Shown here: piece after piece, positions 30,152 through 40,400 of the stretch
Layout of the letters: each line of letters starts with the position of its first letter
Position numbering within the stretch: the stretch's first letter is position 1
NCBI RefSeq assembly: GCF_036324505.1
Contig: NC_086354.1
Location: 23,158,207 to 23,222,206, forward strand
Reading direction: 5' to 3'
DNA: 64,000 nucleotides
DNA from: Eleginops maclovinus
Lineage: Eukaryota > Chordata > Actinopteri > Perciformes > Eleginopidae
Translations under genes and position numbers: made by a program
The notes under the pieces: generated by a model
Databases searched by the model: none
Told to the model about the DNA's origin: nothing
What the model saw: only the letters and a program-made list of their open reading frames with translations

Positions 30152-30182
30152 CACCCCCCAACCCCCAACCCCCAACCCCCAC
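30152..30182 (-). repeat. (CCCCCAA)n tract with quadruplex potential
   Basis: Four C-tracts of five or six bases separated by AA. The minus strand reads GGGGGTT repeats and should fold as a G-quadruplex. Confidence 0.8.
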
Positions 30183-30504
30183 CCTATGTACTCAGACAGC
30201 CCCTCCCTGGTCCCACCACCCACACTTTGGACACAGGGAGTGGTGACATGGTGTTTTTTTAGCAGTGAATGTGGACTATTAGTCAACAGCTGGGCCCCGA
30301 TTCATTCAGAGAGGAAAGTCAAGTCAAGTCGAGACACGGTGGATTTGCAGGAACATGCCGCAAACACAGGGTGGAGGACATGAATACAGAACGGCGGAGC
30401 GAGCAGTGTTTCAGTTTCACAAAAGTCTGCATTTTAATGACACAGAAACATTGATTATATGTGAAACCGACCCTCTGTTTATTCGGCAATTTTCATACTG
30501 GATA

Positions 30505-30600
30505 CTGGATTAGATGAGACACACTTTATTGATCCTAAAATGGGAAATTATTTTGTTAAAGCAGCATTTTAAAAAACACATTGCACTTGAATTTGAAGAA
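30505..30600 (-). repeat. Dispersed retroelement tail fragment
   Basis: CACACTTTATTGATCCTAAA, then ATGGGAAATTATTTTGTT and AAGCAGCATTTT match the widespread fish repeat end that starts TTTATTGATCCC. Confidence 0.5.
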
Positions 30601-31306
30601 AACATAGAAATGCTGTGCTTTCCTCACATTTAGCCTCTATTTATGGTATTTATGATATGGTATAATATTATAAGATTGGATTAGAGATATAATATTTTGA
30701 CTTTGAAATGGGAAACATATTTTTTTACAGTGATATACACCTCTCAAATGTAGAAATATACAAATAAATAGAGTACACAACATAAAATACACAGAAAACA
30801 CACCTACAACGTCCTGCTAAAACAATATATTCAAACACAGGATGTTATACGCCTACATGAGAAAATGTAGACCTGAATCTTCTTTAAAAAGTCAGGTACA
30901 TTTCAACATGAGTCTGTCCCAGGTCTGCAGTCACAGCATTGAAACAGCTACCTGATTTCACCCTGACACCATCTCTCAACACCTGCACAGGTGAACGTTT
31001 TTATTGGTGAAGATGAATCACGCTGATGCACTCGATTTGGCAAGCAGCCACCTGACCGAGCATTTCCCGACTGTCAGCGAGGCATTGCATCATTACTACT
31101 GTACAAGCAGGCATGTCAGTTTGTGGTTGGAGTGAGGAATGTATTGTCTGTTCACGCACAATAAAAACTTGACACAGCAAAACTGTGTGTTTATCTACCT
31201 TGTTTATTCTGATTCTGATTCTGATTACTGTTCCAATTGTGCTGTTGAATCCTATTTACCATCAATGACGACAACCAGACACCATGAGGATCTATCTGTC
31301 TGTGCC
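30601..31306. other. Left flank of the tRNA array, no gene seen
   Basis: Unique AT-rich sequence, with a short (ATTCTG)n run at about 31206-31226 just before the first tRNA-Tyr gene. Confidence 0.4.
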
Positions 31307-31394
31307 CCTTCGATAGCTCAGTTGGTAGAGCGGAGGACTGTAGATAATCAAAGCTGAAATCCTTAGGTCGCTGGTTCAAATCCGGCTCGAAGGA
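31307..31394 (+). tRNA. tRNA-Tyr (GTA), copy 1
   Basis: Exons 31307-31343 and 31359-31394. The 15-base intron ATAATCAAAGCTGAA is unique in its first half. Acceptor, D, anticodon and T stems are intact. T-loop of the TTCAAATCC type. Terminator TTTT at about 31401. Confidence 0.95.
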
Positions 31395-31689
31395 GGATAC
31401 TTTTCTAATTATATACAATTTACTCATATTGTGTCAGTAGTGCAACCTGTCTCCGTGTGTGAGCACATAGTGAATGCTGACTTACGTTGATAGAAGGATA
31501 GAAAGAGTATAAAAGAGATCGATAAACTGTCAGCTGTGTATTCGAAAATATCGATATGAAATAAGTCAGCCGCTGATAGTGTCACTTAGGTCCTATAACG
31601 TGACCCTGTGGGACCCCGGGATGTTCATTTGAGATTTTGGATAAGTAACGATAACAACACTCAGACACAAAAGCAACATACACTTATCC

Positions 31690-31704
31690 CCTTCGATAGC
31701 TCAG
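31690..31704 (+). pseudogene. tRNA-Tyr 5' fragment
   Basis: Only CCTTCGATAGCTCAG remains, the first 15 bases of the tRNA. It is then joined to AAAGCAAAAGGAATTATC, the sequence that precedes copy 2, as if an unequal duplication had cut the gene. Confidence 0.8.
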
Positions 31705-31737
31705 CACAAAGAGAGACGAAAGCAAAAGGAATTATCC

Positions 31738-31824
31738 CCTTCGATAGCTCAGTTGGTAGAGCGGAGGACTGTAGAGAGCAAAGCTGAAATCCTTAGGTCG
31801 CTGGTTCAAATCCGGCTCGAAGGA
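31738..31824 (+). tRNA. tRNA-Tyr (GTA), copy 2
   Basis: Exons 31738-31774 and 31789-31824. The intron is 14 bases, AGAGCAAAGCTGAA. All stems intact. Followed by GGAGAGTTTTCC, giving a T4 terminator. Confidence 0.95.
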
Positions 31825-32183
31825 GGAGAGTTTTCCAGCTGCACAGGAAGAAAAGTATTCATCAAATAGAGCCAAGATACTACTGTGCATGCATCTTTGC
31901 GTGTGTGAATAAATAGTGGATGGTGCTTTGCATTGTAAAAGCACTTTAAGAGGATGGAAAGAGAATAAAAGAGATCAGCTGTGTATTGGAAAATATTGAT
32001 ATGTAATGAGTATTCAGAATCAGTCGCTGATGGAGTGAAAGAATTAGTCCTATAAAGTGACGCTGTGGGACCCCGGGATGTTCGTCTGAGTTTTTGGCCC
32101 TAGTCCAATCAGCACCTGCCTTCCATAGCTCACATTTGCTAACAATATCAATAAAGAGAAACGAAAGCAAAAAGGAATTATCC

Positions 32184-32270
32184 CCTTCGATAGCTCAGTT
32201 GGTAGAGCGGAGGACTGTAGAGAGCAAAGCTGAAATCCTTAGGTCGCTGGTTCAAATCCGGCTCGAAGGA
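32184..32270 (+). tRNA. tRNA-Tyr (GTA), copy 3
   Basis: Exons 32184-32220 and 32235-32270. Identical in gene and intron to copy 2, with the same upstream AAAGGAATTATC and downstream GGAGAGTTTTCCAGCTGC, so the two are a recent duplication. Confidence 0.95.
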
Positions 32271-32540
32271 GGAGAGTTTTCCAGCTGCACAGGAAGAAAA
32301 GTATTCATCAAATGGGGATATAGAGTCAAGATACTACTGTGCATCTTTACCGTGTGGATGCTGATTTGCGTTGTAAAAGCTCTTTAAGAGGTTGTAAAGA
32401 GATCAGGTGTTTATTGGAAAATGTGATTGAATCTTCTGAAGTAATTGAGACGAAACTCAGAGAGACACGGGGAGAGCTGGAACTTGATGGCAAACACTGA
32501 TGGTTTATTTGTAGTTACGGCCGGAGAATTGACAAGACAT

Positions 32541-32570
32541 ATCCTTAGGTCGCTGGTTCAACTCGAAGGA
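32541..32570 (+). pseudogene. tRNA-Tyr 3'-half fragment (A-type)
   Basis: Starts at the 3' exon (ATCCTTAGGTCGC...) with no 5' half, and lacks 6 bases of the T-stem region (ACTCGAAGGA instead of ACTCCGGCTCGAAGGA). It is followed by the A-type spacer, so it is the broken first A unit of the dimeric array. Confidence 0.85.
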
Positions 32571-32769
32571 GGACACTTTTGAGAAGGAAATCATGCTTAC
32601 ACTATCATGTTGGCAAATAATTACCATCGTAGTGTCAGTCAGGCTTCACAACATCATTATAACAGTGGATTTAAATCAAGTGATAAGTTATGGAGGATTC
32701 AGGCTCAGATTTGATGAATATCCATGCTTTTTTGGCGTTGTTTTTGTACAATATTCATACGATGTAGTC

Positions 32770-32857
32770 CCTTCGATAGCTCAGTTGGTAGAGCGGAGGA
32801 CTGTAGGAAAGCAAAGCTGACATCCTTAGGTCGCTGGTTCAACTCCGGCTCGAAGGA
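32770..32857 (+). tRNA. tRNA-Tyr (GTA), copy 4 (B-type)
   Basis: Exons 32770-32806 and 32822-32857, 15-base intron GAAAGCAAAGCTGAC, T-loop TTCAACTCC. The tail GGACAGTGTTTTCTGG provides T4. Confidence 0.95.
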
Positions 32858-33138
32858 CAGTGTTTTCTGGTTGTATAGAGGGAATGTTCGTCAGCTGGGG
32901 AAAGATAGAGATAAGAATTTCCATCATTGGACAAGCTCACTACAATATAATTCAATTGAGTCCATAAGTTACTTCAAAAACCTGTTTTTCCTCTTATTCC
33001 ATTTCAATCATTTGTTTATTAACTACAGTATTGAGAAACAGCAGATGATAGGGTTATTGAAAGCACTATAGAGGTACTACAACATGACTTTGTCTGTCCC
33101 CGGGGGCCTCACTGTTTTGTACTCTAAACAACAGAGTC

Positions 33139-33226
33139 CCTTCGATAGCTCAGTTGGTAGAGCGGAGGACTGTAGAAAAGCAAAGCTGACATCCTTAGGT
33201 CGCTGGTTCAAATCCGGCTCGAAGGA
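33139..33226 (+). tRNA. tRNA-Tyr (GTA), copy 5 (A-type)
   Basis: Exons 33139-33175 and 33191-33226, intron AAAAGCAAAGCTGAC. It keeps the TTCAAATCC T-loop of copies 1-3, unlike the other genes of the dimeric part. Tail GGAGGATACTTTTGAG. Confidence 0.95.
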
Positions 33227-33426
33227 GGATACTTTTGAGAAGGAAATCATGCTTACACTATCATGTTGGCAAAGATGTACCATCGTAGTGTCAGTCAGGC
33301 TTCACAACATCATTATGACAGTGGATTTAAATCAAGTGCATAAGTTATGGAGGATTCAGGCTCAGATTTGATGAATATCCACTGTTTTTTGCCATTATTT
33401 TCATACAATATTCATACAATGAAGTC

Positions 33427-33513
33427 CCTTCGATAGCTCAGTTGGTAGAGCGGAGGACTGTAGGATCCAAAGCTGACATCCTTAGGTCGCTGGTTCAACT
33501 CCGGCTCGAAGGA
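33427..33513 (+). tRNA. tRNA-Tyr (GTA), copy 6 (B-type)
   Basis: Exons 33427-33463 and 33478-33513, 14-base intron GATCCAAAGCTGAC. Stems intact. Tail GGACAGTGTTTTCTTC. Confidence 0.95.
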
Positions 33514-33787
33514 CAGTGTTTTCTTCTTGTAGAGGGAATGTTCGTCAGATGAAGAAAGATAGAGATAAGAATTTCCATCATTGGACAAGCTCACTCGTTA
33601 TAATTCAATTGAGTCCATAAGTTACTTCAAAACCTGTTTTTCCTCTTATTCCATTTCAATCATTTGTTTATTAACTACAGTATTGAGAAACAGCAGATAG
33701 GGTTATTGAAAGAACTATAGAGGTACTACAACATGACCTTGTAGGTCCCCGGGGGCCTCATTGTTTTGTACTCTACACAACAGAGTC

Positions 33788-33875
33788 CCTTTGATAGCTC
33801 AGTTGGTAGAGCGGAGGACTGTAGGAAAGCAAAGCTGACATCCTTAGGTCGCTGGTTCAACTCCGGCTCGAAGGA
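33788..33875 (+). tRNA. tRNA-Tyr (GTA), copy 7 (A-type, variant)
   Basis: Exons 33788-33824 and 33840-33875, intron GAAAGCAAAGCTGAC. C5 is changed to T (CCTTTGATAG), turning a C:G acceptor pair into U:G. Probably still functional. Confidence 0.9.
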
Positions 33876-34075
33876 GGATACTTTTGAGAAGGAAATCATG
33901 CTTACACTATCATGTTGGCAAATAATTACCATCGTAGTGTCAGTCAGGCTTCACAACATCATTATGACAGTGGATTTAAATCAAGTGCATAAGTTATGGA
34001 GGATTCAGGCTCAGATTTGATGAATATCCACTGTTTTTTGCCATTATTTTCATACAATATTCATACAATGAAGTC

Positions 34076-34162
34076 CCTTCGATAGCTCAGTTGGTAGAGC
34101 GGAGGACTGTAGGATCCAAAGCTGACATCCTTAGGTCGCTGGTTCAACTCCGGCTCGAAGGA
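34076..34162 (+). tRNA. tRNA-Tyr (GTA), copy 8 (B-type)
   Basis: Exons 34076-34112 and 34127-34162, intron GATCCAAAGCTGAC. Gene and flanks nearly identical to copy 6, pointing to a recent duplication of the 650-bp unit. Confidence 0.95.
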
Positions 34163-34441
34163 CAGTGTTTTCTTCTTGTAGAGGGAATGTTCGTCAGATG
34201 AAGAAAGATAGAGATAAGAATTTCCATCATTGGACAAGCTCACTCGTTATAATTCAATTGAGTCCATAAGTTACTTCAAAAACCTGTTTTTTCCTCTTAT
34301 TCCATTTCAATCATTTGTTTATTAACTACAGTATTGAGAAACAGCAGATAATAGGGTTATTGAAAGAACTATAGAGGTACTACAACATGACTTTGTCTGT
34401 CCCCGGTGGCCTCATTGTTTTGTACTCTAAACAACATCGTC

Positions 34442-34529
34442 CCTTCGATAGCTCAGTTGGTAGAGCGGAGGACTGTAGGAAAGCAAAGCTGACATCCTTA
34501 GGTCGCTGGTTCAACTCCGGCTCGAAGGA
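34442..34529 (+). tRNA. tRNA-Tyr (GTA), copy 9 (A-type)
   Basis: Exons 34442-34478 and 34494-34529, intron GAAAGCAAAGCTGAC. Stems intact. T4 in the tail GGAGGATACTTTTGAG. Confidence 0.95.
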
Positions 34530-34729
34530 GGATACTTTTGAGAAGGAAATCATGCTTACACTATCATGTTGGCAAAGATCTACCATCGTAGTGTCAGTCA
34601 GGCTTCACAACATCATTATGACAGTGGATTTAAATCAAGTGCATAAGTTATGGAGGATTCAGGCTCAGATTTGATGAATATCCACTGTTTTTTGGCGTTG
34701 TTTTTGTACAATATTCATACGATGTAGCC

Positions 34730-34816
34730 CCTTCGATAGCTCAGTTGGTAGATAGGAGGACTGTAGGATCCAAAGCTGACATCCTTAGGTCGCTGGTTCA
34801 ACTCCGGCTCGAAGGA
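34730..34816 (+). pseudogene. tRNA-Tyr (GTA), copy 10 (B-type), probable pseudogene
   Basis: Exons 34730-34766 and 34781-34816, intron GATCCAAAGCTGAC. D-stem bases 24-25 are changed (GATAGG in place of GAGCGG), breaking two of four D-stem pairs and damaging the A box. The rest is intact. Expression is doubtful. Confidence 0.75.
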
Positions 34817-35097
34817 CAGTGTTTTCTTCTTGTATAGAGGGAATGTTGGTCAGATGAAGAAAGATAGAGATAAGAATTTCCATCATTGGACAAGCTCACT
34901 ACAATATAATTCAATTGAGTCCATAAGTTACTTCAAAAACCAGTTTTTCCTCTTATTCCATTTCAATCATTTGTTTATTAACTACAGTATTGAGAAACAG
35001 CAGATGATAGGGTTATTGAAAGCACTATAGAGGTACTACAACATGACTTTGTAGGTCCCCGGGGGCCTCATTGTTTGGTACTCTCAACAACAGAGTC

Positions 35098-35185
35098 CCT
35101 TCGATAGCTCAGTTGGTAGAGCGGAGGACTGTAGGAAAGCAAAGCTGACATCCTTAGGTCGCTGGTTCAACTCCGGCTCGAAGGA
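35098..35185 (+). tRNA. tRNA-Tyr (GTA), copy 11 (A-type)
   Basis: Exons 35098-35134 and 35150-35185, intron GAAAGCAAAGCTGAC. Stems intact. Tail GGAGGACACTTTTTAG gives T5. Confidence 0.95.
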
Positions 35186-35385
35186 GGACACTTTTTAGAA
35201 GGAAATCATGCTTACACTATCATGTTGGCAAATAATTACCATCGTAGTGTCAGTCAGGTTTCACAACATCATTATGACAGTGGATTTAAATCAAGTGCAT
35301 AAGTTATGGAGGATTCAGGCTCAGATTTGATGAATATCCACTGTTTTTTGGTGTTGTTCTTGTACAATATTCATACGATGAAGTC

Positions 35386-35472
35386 CCTTCGATAGCTCAG
35401 TTGGTAGAGCGGAGGACTGTAGAGAGCAAAGCTGACATCCTTAGGTCGCTGGTTCAACTCCGGCTCGAAGGA
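35386..35472 (+). tRNA. tRNA-Tyr (GTA), copy 12 (B-type)
   Basis: Exons 35386-35422 and 35437-35472. Its intron AGAGCAAAGCTGAC has the 5' half seen in copies 2-3 but the 3' end of the dimeric copies, which suggests gene conversion. Confidence 0.95.
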
Positions 35473-35752
35473 CAGTGTTTTCTTGTTGTATAGAGGGAAT
35501 GTTGGTCAGCTGGGGAAAGATAGAGATAAGAATTTCCATCATTGGACAAGCTCACTCGTTATAATTCAATTGACTCCATAAGTTACTTCAAAAACCAGTT
35601 TTTCCTCTTATTCCATTTCAATCATTTGTTTATTAACTACAGTATTGAGAAACAGCAGATGATAGGGTTATTGAAAGAACTATAGAGGTACTACAACATG
35701 ACCTTGTAGGTCCCCGGGGGCCTCATTGTTTTGTACTCTAAACAACATCGTC

Positions 35753-35840
35753 CCTTCGATAGCTCAGTTGGTAGAGCGGAGGACTGTAGAAAAGCAAAGC
35801 TGACATCCTTAGGTCGCTGGTTCAACTCCGGCTCGAAGGA
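35753..35840 (+). tRNA. tRNA-Tyr (GTA), copy 13 (A-type)
   Basis: Exons 35753-35789 and 35805-35840, intron AAAAGCAAAGCTGAC. Stems intact. T4 terminator in GGAGGACACTTTTGAG. Confidence 0.95.
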
Positions 35841-36041
35841 GGACACTTTTGAGAAGGACATCATGCTTACACTATCATGTTGGCAAATAATTACCATCGT
35901 AGTGTCAGTCAGGTTTCACAACATCATTATAACAGTGGATTTAAATCAAGTGCATAAGTTATGGAGGATTCAGGCTCAGATTTGATGAATATCCACTGTT
36001 TTTTTGGCGTTGTTTTTGTACAATATTCATACGATGTAGTC

Positions 36042-36129
36042 CCTTCGATAGCTCAGTTGGTAGAGCGGAGGACTGTAGGAAAGCAAAGCTGACATCCTTA
36101 TGTCGCTGGTTCAACTCCGGCTCGAAGGA
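36042..36129 (+). tRNA. tRNA-Tyr (GTA), copy 14 (B-type, variant)
   Basis: Exons 36042-36078 and 36094-36129, intron GAAAGCAAAGCTGAC. G45 in the variable loop is T (CTTATGTCGC), which could weaken a tertiary contact. Stems intact. Tail GGACTGTGTTTTCTTG. Confidence 0.88.
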
Positions 36130-36409
36130 CTGTGTTTTCTTGTTGTATGGGGGAATGTTCCTCAGCTGGGGAAAGATAGAGATAAGAATTTCCATCATTG
36201 GACAAGCTCACGACAATATAATTCAATTGAGTCCATAAGTTACTTCAAAAACCTGTTTTTCCTCTTATTCCATTTCAATCATTTGTTTATTAACTACAGT
36301 ATTGAGAAACAGCAGATGATAGGGTTATTGAAAGAACTATAGAGGTACTACAACATGACTTTGTCTGTCCCCGGTGGCCTCATTGTTTTGTACTCTAAAC
36401 AACATCGTC

Positions 36410-36497
36410 CCTTCGATAGCTCAGTTGGTAGAGTGGAGGACTGTAGAAAAGCAAAGCTGACATCCTTAGGTCGCTGGTTCAACTCCGGCTCGAAGGA
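36410..36497 (+). tRNA. tRNA-Tyr (GTA), copy 15 (A-type, variant)
   Basis: Exons 36410-36446 and 36462-36497, intron AAAAGCAAAGCTGAC. C25 is T (GAGTGG), making the G10 pair a wobble in the D stem. Probably functional. Confidence 0.88.
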
Positions 36498-36692
36498 GGA
36501 CACTTTTGAGAAGGAAATCATGCTTACACTATCATGTTGGCAAATAATTACCATCGTAGTGTCAGTCAGGCAACATCAATATAACAGTGGATTTAAATCA
36601 AGTGGATAAGTTATGGAGGATTCAGGCTCAGATTTGATGAATATCCATGCTTTTTTGGCGTTGTTCTTGTACAATATTCATACAATGTAGTC

Positions 36693-36780
36693 CCTTCGAT
36701 AGCTCAGTTGGTAGAGCGGAGGACTGTAGAAAAGCAAAGCTGACATCCTTAGGTCGCTGGTTCAACTCCGGCTCGAAGGA
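36693..36780 (+). tRNA. tRNA-Tyr (GTA), copy 16 (last, A-type tail)
   Basis: Exons 36693-36729 and 36745-36780, intron AAAAGCAAAGCTGAC. Stems intact. It sits where a B gene is expected but carries the A-type tail GGAGGACATTTTTGAG, so the array ends A-A. Confidence 0.95.
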
Positions 36781-37400
36781 GGACATTTTTGAGAAGGAAA
36801 TCATGCTTACACTATCATGTTGGCAAAGATGTACCATCGTAGTGTCAGTCAGGCTTCAACACATCATTGTAACAGTGGATTTAAATCAAGTGGATCATTT
36901 ATGGAGGAAAACTCATATAAGTCGCTTGATGCTTGGATTGCATCAATCAGGCTTCACAACGTTGTTATGATTGTGCATTTTATTAAGAGTTGTTGAGAAG
37001 ATTTGTGGAGACTCAGTCTGTTGGCAGGTCCTGCTTTAGTGATTGCATTTTCTTTTTTAAGTTTCATGGAAGCTCAACTTGCCAGCTCCTGTTGTAAAAG
37101 CACTTTAAGCGGTTGCAAATAGTAAAAAAAAATCTATGTAAATGTAGTGTATTTATTATATTGTCTACATTTTTTAGAATAATATGATAAAATCAGAGTG
37201 TCACAGTCAGGGCTGCAGCTGTGGATTTGAAGAAAAAGTCAATATGAAATCAGTATTCAGAAACAGCTGCTGATAGGGTTATTGAAAGAACTAGTGAGGT
37301 ACTACAACATGGCCTTGTGGGTCCTCGGGGACTTCATCTGAATTTTTTGGCCCTGGTCTCGTCCAATCAGACGCCTGCCTGACTTTGTTGACTGATGTCT
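36781..37400 (+). repeat. Decayed spacer remnants of the tRNA-Tyr array
   Basis: Positions 36781-36900 repeat the A-type spacer. CAGGCTTCACAACGTTGTTA at about 36948 is a second decayed piece of it. Positions 37230-37330 resemble the B spacer (GATAGGGTTATTGAAAGAAC, GGTACTACAACATG), and 37330-37400 matches the spacer at 32060-32120 (TTTTTGGCCCT, GTCCAATCAG). The block probably represents the ancestral single-gene unit. Confidence 0.7.
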
Positions 37401-40400
37401 CTGTGCAGGCTCAGGCATGGCGTGAAGAGCGCCCGGGGCTGTGTTGACCACTAGGCAGGCAGGAGTCAATATGGCTCCAGGCTAAAGCATCTGGGCAGCT
37501 ACGGCTCGGTATAGCCAGGCCTACATTTTGCATTACATGCAAGGAATCAAGCTGATGCTCTTTTCCAAGCCACTTAATAATGACTGACACAGAACTTAAA
37601 TCCCCGGATCATTCACTGGACATGTGGCAAAACCGTGAAGCTGTAAATGATTGTGGTTGACAGGTAAGTGCCACAACACGAAACAGGAGCTGACGTTAAT
37701 TTTGTTTGACTGGTTTTGGCTTCACTAACTTGACAACAAGGGAATCATTGTCCTGACAGTGCGTAGAATTGTTTCTTTGGCATAGATGATGATTGACAAG
37801 GCTGAAAGTGTTTTGTCATATTGTTGTTTAACAGCAAGCACCTGTTGCCGAGCAGCGGGAAGAGGATGTTTGTGTCTCTGCTGGGAGTTTGTGCTTTAAA
37901 CGTCTCCGGGGTTGGATGTCTGTCTGTGCAGCAGGAGGATGAAGCTGACATTGATGTCTCATCGCCTGAACTGTGACCCATGTTGGTGAATAAGTCGGGA
38001 AACTTCTCAGTCCATCATAAACATACCCCAAACATGACAAGCGTGTGAAATAACCACATTTATTGCATGTATCTCCATAACTGTCATGCCTGAACTGAGC
38101 AACAAATGTCTCTTTCAAGTGAGCATTTGCAGGTTTAAAGGCATTAAGATGCGTTAACGTTTGTAAGAACGTTTCTACAGAATTGGCTATAACTCAACGT
38201 GTAAAGACCTGCAACACACCTGCTAGTCATTGAAACACAAGTAACCTATAACTTAGATAAATAACTTAGGAATATAGTTAGCAAGAAAATTAGCAAGAGA
38301 GGAGATGATGCTCAAAATAATATCTAAAAAAGGTAATAATCATCCCAGCAGATATTCAGGGTCCAACACGGAGACCTTCAGGCTGCTCCTTCACTCACAT
38401 CCCTGGGAGTTTGCAGTGGTGGAATGCTAATGACGGTGAATCACAGGTCTCCGGTTGATGTGCTGCAGAGAGTGAGGAAGTGAGGAGACCACCCAGATCT
38501 CCTCCCTGTCTCCCTCTGAAGCACTTAGCGGTGTAATTACATGGGAGGGACGTGTGGAAAAAACACTCTCTGTGCAAATATGGATTAAGTCCCAGACAGA
38601 CTCTTGAGTCTGTGTGCTATGCAACGTGTATTTCCAAAACACCACGTCTTATTTTCCTTTAATCGCCACCTAAAGTTTGAAGGAATATAACACATCTTGG
38701 GACTAAGTCATTTGTTATCATTTGTACGGTATGTCTTTCTGAGTCTGACTCTCAGGTTTCTTTCGTATTGGCTGCACGTCTCTTTTCACAAGGACTTTTC
38801 TTGGGAATAATCCTGCACAGTCAAAGGAATGCTGTCTTTCCAGTGATCTAATAAGCAGTCTCCGTGCTCCACCTTGTTTAATTGGTATGTCAAACCCAGC
38901 AGAAGCAGTAATTTCCATATAGAAGCAAACCGGTTTTCACCGAGAAATAAATATAGTTTTTATTTGAAGGAGTTCTCATTCACTTGTTATTTACAGATCG
39001 TAATGATACTGATTACCACACTCATCTTTTTGTTATCAGGCAGATGGTATCAGGTGCCAACAAAAAGGTGGTGCGTATTTTAGTTTTCTCTCCACATATT
39101 AACACCAATGTTGTTGCAGTTGAAGCCAAAATGCAATCTCTAGAAGTAAAAAGTTTATGTTATGCTATAAACCAACTACAGAACGTCAGGGTGTTATGAC
39201 TTCACGTCCCCACCGCTAAGCTAACGGCGGCTAACGTTCGGCGTGATGATGTTTTGTAATCTCCTTTTGCCACTTGTTAGAAACCACTGTTTTTTTAGAC
39301 CTTCCAGACGTTCACCAGCGGGATGTTTACTGACATACAGTATGTCGAAGAACAACACATTAAGATCTCTATTCCCACCACAAAGTCGTTAAAACTGTTA
39401 GCCCTAAAATGCTAAAATGCTAACTCATTTCCATGTTAACGTATTTTCTGCTCCACTGTTTTGGAGCCAATCAAGGTCTGTTAAGAATAAGATCAGATAG
39501 GGCAGATAGATATAAAAAAATGTCTCGTTGCTTTAATCTGGAGGTTCTTAATCTTAATTAATTCTACCCACTACAGTGAGCTCAGTACAGCTTAACATGT
39601 CTGACCCTGACCTTAATTGGGGTGAATCAGTTCCTTAATACCTCATTACCTCAGCTCAAAGTCTGCTTTTTATCAAGCACTAATTATATCTTGAGATGTT
39701 GATCTGAAGATGTTGAATAAATAAAATACAGCTATCAATAAACGCATGTGAATTTAAAACATGATGACAACCAAAAGTTTGCTCATAACTTTTATACATT
39801 TTAAGATATATATCTATATCTATTCTTATTTTAGAATGAAACAAGAAGCTCATGAGCAACAGTTCGCCTCTCTGCTGGAGACGTGTCTTCCTCCCTCTCC
39901 CGTCCATGAAACCTTATATCAGTGTTTAGTTGATCGGATAAACATCTGTGTGTGCAGCAGCAGAGATCCCACAGCCCGCTGTGAGAAGCTCCACTGTTTT
40001 TGGTCGAGAGGAAATACAATCGAAAACAAACAGGGCGTTCAGAAGTATAGACAATGCCGGGGTGGCCGGGTGAGAGCGCTGCACATTCCTCTCCATTTGA
40101 GTTAATATTCTGGGAGATTCTGCACTTAATGTGATTACAGGGGAAATGACGGTCTCCCATGAGCAGGAGGGAGTTGGTGACTGACTGCAGGAATAGACTC
40201 TAATACTCTGAAATGCACTCTGTTTCTGTGGGAGTAGCGCTCAATGCGTTTCCCAGAATTCCAAGGCTCAAGTTTGACATGAATTTCCACCTCTGAGGGA
40301 TTCAGCTCACCAGCCGGACTGCTTTCTGCTAAACAGAACAAACTCCTGCAAAGACATTCATTTATGAATTTTCCAGTGACAAACTATTAAAGATGGAGCT

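Larger units (their letters stand above)
31307..36780 (+). repeat. tRNA-Tyr(GTA) tandem array, 16 full copies plus 2 fragments
   Basis: All copies are on the plus strand. Each full copy has a 37-base 5' exon with anticodon GTA at positions 34-36, a 14-15 base intron ending CAAAGCTGAA/C, and a 36-base 3' exon, making a 73-base tRNA without CCA. Each is followed within about 10 bases by a T4 or longer run, the Pol III terminator. From 32541 the array is a dimeric repeat of about 655 bp: an A-type gene (tail GGAGGA...CTTTT, about 200 bp spacer) and a B-type gene (tail GGACAGTGTTTTCT, about 275 bp spacer) alternate through 36497, and the last copy carries an A-type tail again. The first three genes have a related, older spacer. 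Peptide frames across the array are just translated tRNA genes. Confidence 0.95.

Noticed and set aside
32724..36970. Many similar peptides with PFDSSVGRAEDCRKAK or SSFEPELNQRPKD
   Set aside because: These are translations of the tRNA-Tyr genes and their spacers, not a protein family.
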